This document shows positions 40,191 to 48,248 of a stretch of 64,000 nt of DNA, piece by piece. Below the pieces are notes generated by a model. It saw nothing but the letters and a program-made list of their open reading frames with translations. It made no database searches and was not told the DNA's origin. A program made the position numbers and the translations under genes. How positions within the stretch are numbered: position 1 is the first letter of the stretch; the number at the start of each line of letters is the position of its first letter. Origin of the DNA: Sulfurovum sp. (GTDB lineage Bacteria; Campylobacterota; Campylobacteria; Campylobacterales; Sulfurovaceae); assembly GCA_021166685.1 (NCBI GenBank), contig JAJPEU010000007.1, forward strand, positions 1-64,000, written 5' to 3'.

Positions 40191-41434
40191 CTTATAAACT
40201 CCTTGGGGTCTTTTCCTGCATAATAATAATAAATTGATTTGGCAACCTCATAGTCATACAGTGTTTCTTTATAGCGCGCTTGAGCGAGTGTCTGCTCGTT
40301 TAGTGCATCAAGATAGGCAATGTTGTCCACCAATCCGACTTCAAATTTCCTAACAATACTTTTATAGGTGCTTTTTGCCGCTTTGAGTGCACTGCCTGCG
40401 CTCTCAAGTTTGACGCGGATCGTTTTAAGATTGCTGCCGGATAGATTAAAATTCATCTTCTGTTCTTGTACTCTATAAGAATGCTCCGCATCCAATGCCA
40501 TTTTTTGATAGATCACCGCTTCACGTTCTTTTTTCATCTTTCCGTGATCAAAAAGGCGCATATTCACAGAAAGTGTAACTTTGTTCTGATGATCAAGCAA
40601 TAAGCCTTCCGTGCTTAATCCTCCTGAGTTTACCAGATCATCATAGTGTGATTTGCTATAGGTATCCTCGAGTATCACCTGCGGCTTGTATCCCGCATCG
40701 ATAGCCTTGGCATTTTCCTCAAGAGCATTCGCATTCGCATGCAAAATTTTGCTGTTTTCATAAGCTTCAAATTCTACATGCTTAGGTTCTGAAATTTGAT
40801 TGTTTTTTATATTTTTAACCGGCAGTCCGCTGATAAGCTGAAGATTTTCTTCCTGCGTTTCAAGCAAAAGCTTTGTGTTTTCTATCGTATAACGATTGTC
40901 CTCATACACGGCTTGAAGTTTGTCTATCTCTTCTTGTGTTGCCAATCCTGCTGCAGTGAATTGTTTCACACGACGCATCTGGGCTTGCAGTTCTTTGGAT
41001 TGTCCATCCAATGCATAAAGCATTGCTTTGAGCTTTTGAATCGTATAGTAGCGGTTGACAATGTCTAAAGTAATGCTTTTCGAAAAAGCCTTTTGTTCAA
41101 ATAAAGAAGCCTGGTATTCAAATTTCTTTGCTTTTTTTAGAGCACTTTTTCTTCCTCCGTCATACAGTTCCATTCCTACAGAAGCATATCCTGTTGCCAC
41201 TTCTCCCGGACTGATAAGAGAGTTTGGATTGACTCTGCTGTAATTTGCGCCTATATCCAGTGTCGGCCAATAAGCGCTTTGCTTTGCTTCTACTTCTTTG
41301 GCCTTCGCTTTGCTTCTAAGTTCACTTGAGTCCATAAGCGGATTGTGCGTATGGGCATGATCTATCAGATCTCTTAGGCCGTACGTTTGAGAAAAAATCC
41401 AAACAGGCAAAATCATCATCCATAAAATTCTCAT
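40187..41434 (-). CDS. TolC-family outer-membrane channel
   Basis: The 415-residue protein has a signal peptide (ILWMMILPVWIFSQTYG) and two long helical outer-membrane-efflux-protein repeats, each rich in Ala, Gln and Lys. LRDLIDHAHTHNPLMDSSEL begins the first. It should form the trimeric exit duct for the RND pump of the same operon and perhaps for the MacAB-type exporter nearby. Confidence 0.88.
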   Translation of the reverse strand: MRILWMMILPVWIFSQTYGLRDLIDHAHTHNPLMDSSELRSKAKAKEVEAKQSAYWPTLDIGANYSRVNPNSLISPGEVATGYASVGMELYDGGRKSALKKAKKFEYQASLFEQKAFSKSITLDIVNRYYTIQKLKAMLYALDGQSKELQAQMRRVKQFTAAGLATQEEIDKLQAVYEDNRYTIENTKLLLETQEENLQLISGLPVKNIKNNQISEPKHVEFEAYENSKILHANANALEENAKAIDAGYKPQVILEDTYSKSHYDDLVNSGGLSTEGLLLDHQNKVTLSVNMRLFDHGKMKKEREAVIYQKMALDAEHSYRVQEQKMNFNLSGSNLKTIRVKLESAGSALKAAKSTYKSIVRKFEVGLVDNIAYLDALNEQTLAQARYKETLYDYEVAKSIYYYYAGKDPKEFIR

Positions 41435-41496
41435 TATTTCTCCTTGCTTGCAATTAATGTATGCACAAACTCTCTATCGCTCTTTCAAAAACTGTT

Positions 41497-42594
41497 TTAC
41501 AGTTTCTCTTTAAGTGCCTGGATGCGACAATAGGCATTATCAATAGTTTCTTTTTTAATCTCACCGCTCTTAATCATCTGTACAATTAATTCAACCAATG
41601 TTTTGGTGCTTACGGTTTTTCTCGGATCAAGCTGGTTTCCAAAAAGCAGCAGATCGTTTTCCGCATTGATCGCCAGTTTAAGTGTATTTCTTAGACCATA
41701 TTTTTGCGAGATAGCTCCCATTTGCAAATCGTCTGTGATTACTGTACCGCGATAGCCTAAATCCCGGCGTAATTTTTGGGCAATAGTCTTAAAAGAAAGG
41801 CTTGCAGGATAAACCGCATCAAGCTTTTGATTGAATACATGGGCAACCATAACCGTATCCGCTTTGGCCTTAAGAAGACGGTAAGGTTCAAGCTCTTCCT
41901 TTTTCCACACTTGGGTGACATCGACAAAGCCTTTATGCGTATCCCCCAAAGAAGATCCGTGTCCAGGAAAATGTTTAATGGAAGTAAGCACACCATGCTG
42001 ATGCATTGCATCAATAAATACGGAAGCATTAGCAGCAACCCTTTGCGGATCTTTTCCAAAGGAACGTCCGAGTCCATAAATCACCCGGTTTTTAGGATTG
42101 AGCGCCAGATCGACCACCGGAGCAAGGTCAAAATTGATTCCGACACCTTGCAGTTCCCGGCTCATTTTTTGATAAACAGTTTTTATTTGGGATGCATTCA
42201 TTTTGCTGACCTCCGCAGCCATGGGAAACCTGCCATAAAAACCGTAAACACTTTTAAGTCTTTGAACTTTTCCTCCTTCTTGATCTACTGCAATAAGCAA
42301 CTTTCCGTCTTGGCTGCATGCTTGCAGTTCTTTTGTCAATTGGGCAAGCTGTTTTTTTGAAGCAATATTTTTAGGCTTCTTTTTATCTACCGGGTTATAA
42401 TCAAATAAAATAACGGCTCCCAGATTGTATCGCTTGATATCCTGACATATCTGCGTATTCGCGTTTGCCGTAGTCCCATAAAATCCTACCATCAGCATCT
42501 GACCTATGCGTCTCTCCAGCGATACGTCATCCCTTGCGATCAAACCAGCAGCAATACAAATCATGCTCACAACAAAAAATAGTTTTTTTATCAT
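41497..42594 (-). CDS. NagZ-like beta-N-acetylhexosaminidase (GH3)
   Basis: The 365-residue enzyme has a signal peptide (LFFVVSMICIAAGLIA) and a glycoside hydrolase 3 domain. KHFPGHGSSLGDTHKG is the NagZ Asp-His loop, and VITDDLQMGAI carries the nucleophile Asp. Enzymes of this group remove N-acetylglucosamine from muropeptides. Here the signal peptide suggests a periplasmic or secreted form, whereas E. coli NagZ is cytoplasmic. It is divergently arranged from the repeat region and thioredoxin-like gene. Confidence 0.88.
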   Translation of the reverse strand: MIKKLFFVVSMICIAAGLIARDDVSLERRIGQMLMVGFYGTTANANTQICQDIKRYNLGAVILFDYNPVDKKKPKNIASKKQLAQLTKELQACSQDGKLLIAVDQEGGKVQRLKSVYGFYGRFPMAAEVSKMNASQIKTVYQKMSRELQGVGINFDLAPVVDLALNPKNRVIYGLGRSFGKDPQRVAANASVFIDAMHQHGVLTSIKHFPGHGSSLGDTHKGFVDVTQVWKKEELEPYRLLKAKADTVMVAHVFNQKLDAVYPASLSFKTIAQKLRRDLGYRGTVITDDLQMGAISQKYGLRNTLKLAINAENDLLLFGNQLDPRKTVSTKTLVELIVQMIKSGEIKKETIDNAYCRIQALKEKL

Positions 42595-42636
42595 CTCCCG
42601 ACTCCTTCATTTTTTAGAGAATGAAGTATAGCGATA

Positions 42637-42799
42637 TTTTGATTATTAGTGTACGGTTAACCTTTGAGATGTACCATACTGTCACAAGAGCATCCAGGGT
42701 ACATATCCCACCCTATCTTGAAATATGATATTTTACTCCTCCTTATTAAAATATTTCCCTTCCTTTTATTCTGGATGCTCTTTGTAAATTAGTTTAGAC
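42637..42799 (+). repeat. Tandem intergenic repeat, copy 1
   Basis: About 163 nt, matching 42844-43005 with blocks of complete identity: the first 29-30 nt, the C/U-rich hairpin, and the 3' stretch TTCTGGATGCTCTTTGTAAATTA. The copies are 207 nt apart. See the RNA call within it. Confidence 0.9.
42684..42785 (+). ncRNA. Candidate anti-Shine-Dalgarno small RNA, copy 1
   Basis: The 5' arm ACAAGAGCATCCAG (42684-42697) pairs with CTGGATGCTCTTTGT (42771-42785), 14 pairs with one bulge. Inside, AGGGT/ACCCT forms a small hairpin. ATATTTTA (42728-42735) pairs with TAAAATAT (42747-42754), leaving loop CTCCTCCTTAT, complementary to GGAGG ribosome-binding sites. TACCAT (42672-42677) is a weak -10 seven nt before the 5' arm. 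T7 lies at 42802-42808. Transcription is inferred. Confidence 0.5.
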
Positions 42800-42843
42800 G
42801 ATTTTTTTACTCTCTCATTTTTTCATATTTTTCTTTAAACGGT

Positions 42844-43005
42844 TTTTGATTATTAGTGTACGGTTAACCTTTGAGAGGTATTATGTTGCTACAAGAGCAT
42901 TCAGGGTGTCCCATCCTGTACTGAATTATGATATTTTACTCCTCCTTATTAAAATATTTTCCCCTTCCTTTTATTCTGGATGCTCTTTGTAAATTATTTT
43001 AGACA
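42844..43005 (+). repeat. Tandem intergenic repeat, copy 2
   Basis: Second copy of the repeat at 42637-42799. Divergence is concentrated just upstream of the closing stem and in the small first hairpin, while the stem, C/U loop and promoter-proximal block with GGTTAACC (42862-42869) are conserved. Confidence 0.9.
42891..42990 (+). ncRNA. Candidate anti-Shine-Dalgarno small RNA, copy 2
   Basis: ACAAGAGCATTCAG (42891-42904) pairs with CTGGATGCTCTTTGT (42976-42990). The single change from copy 1 (C to T) gives a G-U pair in plus-strand RNA but an A-C mismatch in minus-strand RNA, supporting plus-strand function. The inner hairpin (42931-42938 with 42950-42957) and its loop CTCCTCCTTAT are identical to copy 1. 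TATTAT (42879-42884) is a good -10 placed so that transcription would start at the stem. Confidence 0.55.
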
Positions 43006-43044
43006 AATACATTTAATTGCACAATTTTTACATCTTCAATAGTG

Positions 43045-43050
43045 TATAAT
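43045..43050 (+). promoter_or_regulatory. Probable -10 box of the thioredoxin-like gene
   Basis: TATAAT, 28 nt before the ATG at 43079. It lies after repeat copy 2, so the gene can be expressed independently of the candidate small RNAs. Confidence 0.6.
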
Positions 43051-43078
43051 GTTTAAAATTATATTTAAAGGCTTGAAT

Positions 43079-43642
43079 ATGAAAAAAATAGTAACATTGG
43101 CATTGTTGATCTTTTCTCTTTTCTCTTATGCGCAGGCGCAAGAAATACCAAATAAAGAACATACATTTACGATCACCGACATTAAAGGTGTTTCTTATGA
43201 AATTAACGGCAAAGAAGAAGGGTTAGATATTAAAGGACTTGAAGGAAAAATCGTCTTTTTGGAATTTTTTGGGCATAAGTGTCCGCCATGCTTGGCTAGC
43301 ATTCCCCATCTTATTAGCCTGCAGGAAAAACATAAAGACAGTTTGGCAATCATAGCACTTGAAGTACAAGGATATGACAATGCAAAATTATCTGCATTTG
43401 CGAAAGAAAAAGGCATAAACTATATTGCAGTATCCGAAGAAACAAGCGGAGATTTTGTTAATTATATTAGTCAAAGAGCTGAATGGAATGGAAATATTCC
43501 TTTTTTAATTGCTTTAGATGCAAAAGGAAGCGTTCAGTTTATTCAAGCCGGTATGATGCCCGAAGCATCCCTGGAAGAACTCATCAGACAGCTCACGCCT
43601 CCACAGACAACAGAAACCAATCAAACCGCCCAAACCAATTAA
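43079..43642 (+). CDS. Exported thioredoxin-fold (TlpA-like) protein
   Basis: From the ATG at 43079 the 187-residue protein has a signal peptide (IVTLALLIFSLFSYAQAQ) and a TlpA/ResA-type domain with redox motif CPPC in FFGHKCPPCLAS. It is probably a periplasmic thiol reductase, for example in cytochrome c maturation or disulfide repair. The frame opens earlier at 43049, but the TATAAT box overlaps that start. AAAGGCTTGAAT precedes ATG 43079. Confidence 0.85.
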   Translation: MKKIVTLALLIFSLFSYAQAQEIPNKEHTFTITDIKGVSYEINGKEEGLDIKGLEGKIVFLEFFGHKCPPCLASIPHLISLQEKHKDSLAIIALEVQGYDNAKLSAFAKEKGINYIAVSEETSGDFVNYISQRAEWNGNIPFLIALDAKGSVQFIQAGMMPEASLEELIRQLTPPQTTETNQTAQTN

Positions 43643-43643
43643 T

Positions 43644-44423
43644 CTACTGTAGTCTCACGATACCGTTGTGTATCGTGATACTCCCCTCCAATTCAGCTTC
43701 ATATACTTTTTCTTTAAATTGAGCCAATGCCTCATCCAATGTAGGCGAAGTTTGGCAAAAATAAAAAAAATCATCTTTTTTTAACGAGGCGCTGCTTGGA
43801 ACCTCTCCAAACAAAGAAGCAAATCTTTCTATGTCATAAATAGGAGTTGCTTTTTCTTCTAAAAGCAAAAAATTTGTGCCGCTGCTCTCTTCAAGTCTCT
43901 GAGGCAATACAAAGATTTTTTTGCCCATCTTTTGTGCATACTGAACCGAACGCATGGAGCCGCTCTCAAGATCCGCCTGGGTAACTATCAACATATCCCC
44001 CAAAGCAACCACCAGCTCGTTTCTTACCACAAAGCTCCAGGCTGTTGCCTTAAAGCCATTATTAAATTGGCTGAGGACAAGCCCCTGGTTTTCTATTCTC
44101 TCTATCAGTGCCCTGTTCACCGAAGGATAACGAATGTCCAGGCCGTTGGCCGCTACGGCTATAGTATTTTCTTCCCCTGCTCCTGCATGCGCCACAGCAT
44201 CCACCCCCATTGCCGCTCCGCTCACGATGCATACTCCCCGTTTTGCCAAAGCCCTTGCAATATTGTAGGTAAACTGTTTAGTGTAGTTTGAAGGTCTTCT
44301 GGTTCCCACAATAGAGATCTTGGGACGTTTAAGCAGGTCAAGATTGCCTTTGTAGTAAAGCGAAGAGGGAGGTTTTTTCATTGTATCGAATGCGGCAATA
44401 GAATCCAAGAGAAGTTGACCCAT
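43644..44423 (-). CDS. dprA: DNA processing protein DprA
   Basis: The protein loads RecA onto incoming single-stranded DNA during natural transformation. The Rossmann core has ISIVGTRRPSNYTKQF, CIVSGAAMGVDAVAHAGA, TIAVAANGLDIRYP and SFVVRNELVVALGD. The frame opens at 44447, but the ATG at 44423 has an AAAAGG eight bases upstream and gives about 259 residues. A decayed partial copy lies at 45452-45520. Presence implies competence machinery in the organism. Confidence 0.9.
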   Translation of the reverse strand: MGQLLLDSIAAFDTMKKPPSSLYYKGNLDLLKRPKISIVGTRRPSNYTKQFTYNIARALAKRGVCIVSGAAMGVDAVAHAGAGEENTIAVAANGLDIRYPSVNRALIERIENQGLVLSQFNNGFKATAWSFVVRNELVVALGDMLIVTQADLESGSMRSVQYAQKMGKKIFVLPQRLEESSGTNFLLLEEKATPIYDIERFASLFGEVPSSASLKKDDFFYFCQTSPTLDEALAQFKEKVYEAELEGSITIHNGIVRLQ

Positions 44424-44494
44424 TTTAAAAACCTTTTTTTTGATCATATCATAAGGTTTTTTTTATAGAAAAAAATCTGTCAATTTGTCATCAA

Positions 44495-44605
44495 ATGATC
44501 TCTTTTCATACAAAATAGGTTGACAATCAAATCACAATATTTCCGGTCAAATTGAATTTTATTCCTATTTTTGCCATTTTTCTGACAGAAACAGCACCCC
44601 ATTTA
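44495..44605 (-). pseudogene. Decayed 3' fragment of the DASS transporter gene
   Basis: On the minus strand this sequence matches the last 36 codons of the intact DASS gene (45527-46861). MAKIGIKFNL corresponds to MAKTGIKFNL, and LSTYFV-stop-KEII to LSAYFVWKEIL. It carries at least two internal stops. Similarity begins at the stop codon and fades near 44605. It is the leftover of a second copy of the transporter gene next to intact dprA. Confidence 0.85.
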
Positions 44606-44658
44606 CAGGGGCCGGATTACAAAGGTGAGAGAACGGCATCGTTTAAAACAAGAAAGTC

Positions 44659-45351
44659 TTACGACGAGATCGAGATAGAAACGCGGCTGTAGCCGTATTT
44701 GCGCACAAGGCTGTAAAGCTTGAAAGCATTGTTGGGATGCAGCCTCACGCAGCCATGGGACGCTTTGCGGCCCAGGCTCCTAACCCACTCTGTGCCATGA
44801 ATTGCGAAACCGTCTTTGAAAAAGACTGAGTAAGGCATCGGTGAATTGTAGAACTGCTTGGAGTAATGCATCTTTGCCGTATGGTAAGGCTTGAATCTTC
44901 CCGCCGGCGTATAATACCCTTCAGCAGCCGTAGAAACAAACCACGAATAAATTCTTGTATCGCCTTTATAGATATTCATAATCTGGTCTGAGATATCGAT
45001 CTTCACATGAATATCTCCATCTATCATCGGTATCCGGTGTTCAAGTTCCGCCATACGGCGGTCGCGCTCCAAGTGTTTGGCAACTGCGTTATCTTTATTG
45101 GCTTGCGCTCTTTTTACTTTTTCTTGATATTCCGCAATCGTCTTCTCATACGCCTTAATACGGCCATAGTTAAAAAGCTTCTGTTTTTCTACTTCATACT
45201 GTTCTTTGAGCAGCACTACCTGTTTCTTTGCGATAAACAGCTCCCTCTCTGCATTCATCAACTCGGCGCGGTCATCCTGAATGTTTGCCTGCAACGACAC
45301 CACAAAGAGAAAAGGAATCAAAAGCAACAAATGTTTCATACTTATTTTCAC
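44659..45351 (-). CDS. L,D-transpeptidase (YkuD family)
   Basis: The 230-residue protein has a signal peptide (KHLLLLIPFLFVVSLQA), a coiled-coil-like region (about 25-105) and a YkuD domain with the catalytic motif AIHGTEW...KASHGCVRLHP, Cys near residue 201. It forms 3-3 peptide cross-links or attaches proteins to peptidoglycan in the periplasm. In Campylobacter and Helicobacter related proteins shape the cell wall. It lies between reciprocal remnants of dprA and the DASS gene. Confidence 0.88.
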   Translation of the reverse strand: MKISMKHLLLLIPFLFVVSLQANIQDDRAELMNAERELFIAKKQVVLLKEQYEVEKQKLFNYGRIKAYEKTIAEYQEKVKRAQANKDNAVAKHLERDRRMAELEHRIPMIDGDIHVKIDISDQIMNIYKGDTRIYSWFVSTAAEGYYTPAGRFKPYHTAKMHYSKQFYNSPMPYSVFFKDGFAIHGTEWVRSLGRKASHGCVRLHPNNAFKLYSLVRKYGYSRVSISISS

Positions 45352-45451
45352 CCTTATATAAAATGCAGAATTATATAGTACGAATCATTTAAACTAAACC
45401 ATAAACAAGGGCCTTTTCGTTAAAACTTGCTATAAATTGAAAATATTAGCT

Positions 45452-45520
45452 TTTACGATATCATAAATAAACTGTTTGGTGTAAACCTGAAGGTCTTCTG
45501 GTTCCCACTATAGAGATTTT
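45452..45520 (-). pseudogene. Decayed internal fragment of dprA
   Basis: About 70 nt match dprA at roughly 44253-44330, including the identical stretch GAAGGTCTTCTGGTTCCCAC in both, encoding the GTRRPSNY region. It abuts the 3' end of the intact DASS gene. The 5' end of dprA and the rest are missing. With the DASS fragment near intact dprA this indicates an old tandem duplication followed by reciprocal loss. Confidence 0.85.
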
Positions 45521-45526
45521 TGGCCA

Positions 45527-46861
45527 TCAAAGGATCTCTTTCCATACAAAGTAGGCTGACAAGCAAAGCGCAACTATACCAATTAAATTAAACTTTATGC
45601 CTGTTTTTGCCATCTGTTTGACAGAAACAATACCCGAACTCATAATGATCGCATTAGGAGGCGTAGCGATGGGAAGCATAAAAGCATAGCTTGCTTTTAT
45701 GGTCACCGCCATTAGCAAGATCATACCCTCTTCTTGAGGCATACTCTTGGCAAATTCATAAAAAATAGGAAGCGAAATAGAGGTAAGCGCAGTATTGCTG
45801 GTCACCTCTGTGGCGAATGTGATAAAAAGCGCCACGAACACCAGCATCCAAAAAAAAGGAAATGTCAAAACAAATTCCAATTTGTGGGCTATGTCTGCTG
45901 CCAACCCCGTAAAGGAAAATGCCGCGGCGATACTGAATCCTGCGCCAAAAAGAAAAATAATTTCGTAAGGAATTTTTTTGGTATCTTCCCATTTCAAAAA
46001 ACCTATTTTAGGCACAAACATCAAAAGACCAAATCCAAGCAAAACCAATGTTTCATCCAATGCAATTCCAAGCCCCTCTTTAGTGAATGTATTGCTCGCA
46101 AGTACAAGTCCAAACACAATAACGATCCCATAGAGTCTCTTTTGCGCACGCGTCAATACAGGAACATTATGTTTGATGCTTTCAACAGACTCATTTCTTA
46201 CTTCCCAAGAGAGTATCCAGGGCACCAATAACAACATAACTCCCACCACAGGAAGCATAAGAAGCATCCACTTCCCAAAATTCAAAACAGGCAAAGAATG
46301 TTCCTGTAAAAACCCCATCAATATAAGGTTTGGAGGGGTTCCTATGGGGGTTAGAATGCCCCCTATGGTTGCTCCATAGGCAGTTGCAAGCAAAAACCGT
46401 ATTTTCAGTTTGATATTTTCACTCAAAAAAAGTGCTATGGGCATAAGCATCAATGCCACCGTGGTATTGGAAAGCACTGCACTCAATAGTGCCGAAGTGA
46501 CTGCAAGCGCATAGATAATACCTCGGGGGGTTTTCGGAAAAATATGCAACAGTTTTGCTGAAAAATAAATATGCAATTGTGTCTTTTCTATAGCAATCGC
46601 TATCATAAACCCGCCCAGAAAAAGAAAAATGATAGAATTGGCATAATTGCCCGCCACCGCACTGCTATCCATTACACCAATCAAAGGAAAAAGAAGCAGA
46701 GGCAAAAGAGAAACCACCCCTAAAGGCAACGCCTCATTCGTCCAAAGAGTCACCAAAAATGCAATCACACCCAAGACCATAGCATGCTGCAGTGCAAATA
46801 GCGTCAATGACGCGGCAAAAAATACAATTGCGATCCCCAGTGCAATTGCGATCCCTCTCAT
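45527..46861 (-). CDS. DASS-family (SLC13) anion symporter
   Basis: The 444-residue inner-membrane protein has about eleven to twelve hydrophobic helices. SNTTVALMLMPIALFL and TPIGTPPNLILMGF are the first substrate and sodium site region, and EVTSNTALTSISLPI with LPIATPPNAIIMSSG the second, as in SLC13/DASS transporters. It probably imports dicarboxylates or sulfate with sodium; which one is not clear. A decayed copy of its 3' end lies at 44495-44605. Confidence 0.88.
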   Translation of the reverse strand: MRGIAIALGIAIVFFAASLTLFALQHAMVLGVIAFLVTLWTNEALPLGVVSLLPLLLFPLIGVMDSSAVAGNYANSIIFLFLGGFMIAIAIEKTQLHIYFSAKLLHIFPKTPRGIIYALAVTSALLSAVLSNTTVALMLMPIALFLSENIKLKIRFLLATAYGATIGGILTPIGTPPNLILMGFLQEHSLPVLNFGKWMLLMLPVVGVMLLLVPWILSWEVRNESVESIKHNVPVLTRAQKRLYGIVIVFGLVLASNTFTKEGLGIALDETLVLLGFGLLMFVPKIGFLKWEDTKKIPYEIIFLFGAGFSIAAAFSFTGLAADIAHKLEFVLTFPFFWMLVFVALFITFATEVTSNTALTSISLPIFYEFAKSMPQEEGMILLMAVTIKASYAFMLPIATPPNAIIMSSGIVSVKQMAKTGIKFNLIGIVALCLSAYFVWKEIL

Positions 46862-46870
46862 TTTTTTACC

Positions 46871-47983
46871 TCACTCTTGAAATAATTCATCTATATACAC
46901 CACATCCACTTCTTTTAAAATATCTTGAGCCTCTTTGAGGGCTTGCAGTGTCAGTGTGTGAGGATGCGCTATAGCGATAGCATGACCATTTTTCTTTGCA
47001 ATTTTGACAGCCTGTTTTAACTGTTTTCGTATGGCACCTTTGTTTTGAATATTGTCAAGAAACGTATCTCTGTAAATATAAAGATCTTTATACGCATGTG
47101 CGATTTGACGGACTTTTGTTTTGGCGCTTGTTCGGCTATCTACAAATATAAACCCATTTTCTCTCAAAATAGGATACAGCACACTCATCGCTTTTTCATT
47201 GGAAGTATATACACTTCCTGTATGATTATTAAGGTACCGCGCAGTAGGAAAAAGCCTTCTGATTTCTTCTATCCTTTCACGAATTTTTTGAGGCGTATCA
47301 TTGACCTTTAGTGTTTTATGCATTTTATTCATTTGCACACTCCCTGATTCCATAGGCAAATGTACCATGTAGTGCTTCAGATCATGGACCAGCTTATGGC
47401 TCGCGGAAGAAAATTCGGAAGGAGGAAAGATTGAAGGCGTAAGCTTTGAAGGCAGCGATCGAATTTTATTGAGCTGCTGTGCGTTGGAAACGTCATCAAT
47501 AATAATGGCGAGCCTGGCCTTCTTTTTCCGAGGCAACAGTTTAGCAGTAGAAGATGGAGTCAAGTTAGAATCACGGATGCCTTTCTCAACAGAAACAGCA
47601 GTTCTTTCTTTTTTTTGAGATCTGATATCCTCCTCTAAAGTTTTGCCTTTTTCCTGCAATCTTTTTACTATCATATGATGCTCTTTTATGAGCAATGCAT
47701 CATCGGCTATTAAAGTGCCATGATTTACTTTTTCAGTTTTAGTCTCTTGTGTTTTTACAATTTTTAATGGGAGCAAATGCTTCTCATTTTTATCATGCTG
47801 CCCCAAAAAATAGCCAAAAACAACCAACAGGATCATCACTCCTGCTGCCATGATCACCCCCGCATGTATCTTCCATTTATTTTTTTTGGCTTTGGCGGAC
47901 CTTCTGTTGGTTGTTTTTTCAGCAGATGCCTTTTTATTGATTCGTATAGAATTGTCACTTGATTTCTTAGAACGCGCTGCCAT
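46871..47983 (-). CDS. Divergent polysaccharide deacetylase family protein
   Basis: The 370-residue protein has a basic N-terminus, one transmembrane helix (about 40-60, AGVIMAAGVMILLVVFGYFLG), a charged linker and a YibQ-type divergent polysaccharide deacetylase domain (about 155-370) with LAIIIDDVSN, YLNNHTGSVYT, IFVDSRTSAKT and AIAIAHPHTLT. It is anchored in the inner membrane facing the periplasm. Target polysaccharide unknown. It lies 10 nt before the DASS gene on the same strand. Confidence 0.85.
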   Translation of the reverse strand: MAARSKKSSDNSIRINKKASAEKTTNRRSAKAKKNKWKIHAGVIMAAGVMILLVVFGYFLGQHDKNEKHLLPLKIVKTQETKTEKVNHGTLIADDALLIKEHHMIVKRLQEKGKTLEEDIRSQKKERTAVSVEKGIRDSNLTPSSTAKLLPRKKKARLAIIIDDVSNAQQLNKIRSLPSKLTPSIFPPSEFSSASHKLVHDLKHYMVHLPMESGSVQMNKMHKTLKVNDTPQKIRERIEEIRRLFPTARYLNNHTGSVYTSNEKAMSVLYPILRENGFIFVDSRTSAKTKVRQIAHAYKDLYIYRDTFLDNIQNKGAIRKQLKQAVKIAKKNGHAIAIAHPHTLTLQALKEAQDILKEVDVVYIDELFQE

Positions 47984-48152
47984 AGATCCTGCTGTTTTTG
48001 AATTTGAGGCATTCTAACACAATATCACTTCGCAAAATGAATAAATGATGGTAAAACTTGAATATCCTAAGTGTTTTTAGATTCTCAAGGAAGCGTAAAC
48101 TGTTTTGGCTTGTTGTAAAAAATAATGCTTTTTTCATCTTTTAAACAGCCTA

Positions 48153-48180
48153 TTGACAAACTTAATAAATATGTTATAAT
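48153..48180 (+). promoter_or_regulatory. Canonical sigma-70 promoter
   Basis: TTGACA (48153-48158) and TATAAT (48175-48180) with a 16-bp spacer both match consensus exactly. A conserved -35 box is uncommon in this phylum. It lies in the 265-nt gap between the deacetylase and hemerythrin-like genes and predicts a leader of about 60 nt for the latter. Confidence 0.75.
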
Positions 48181-48248
48181 AACCTTATATTTTCTATAAT
48201 TTTAAATTATAAACATTTTAAATTACTTAAAAAAAGAGGGCGTAAAAA

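Noticed and set aside
42720-42760. Minus-strand AAGGAGGAG as a ribosome-binding site within the tandem repeats
   Set aside because: No conserved start codon or reading frame follows it in the two copies, and the stem substitution favours plus-strand RNA. It is better read as the complement of the C/U loop.
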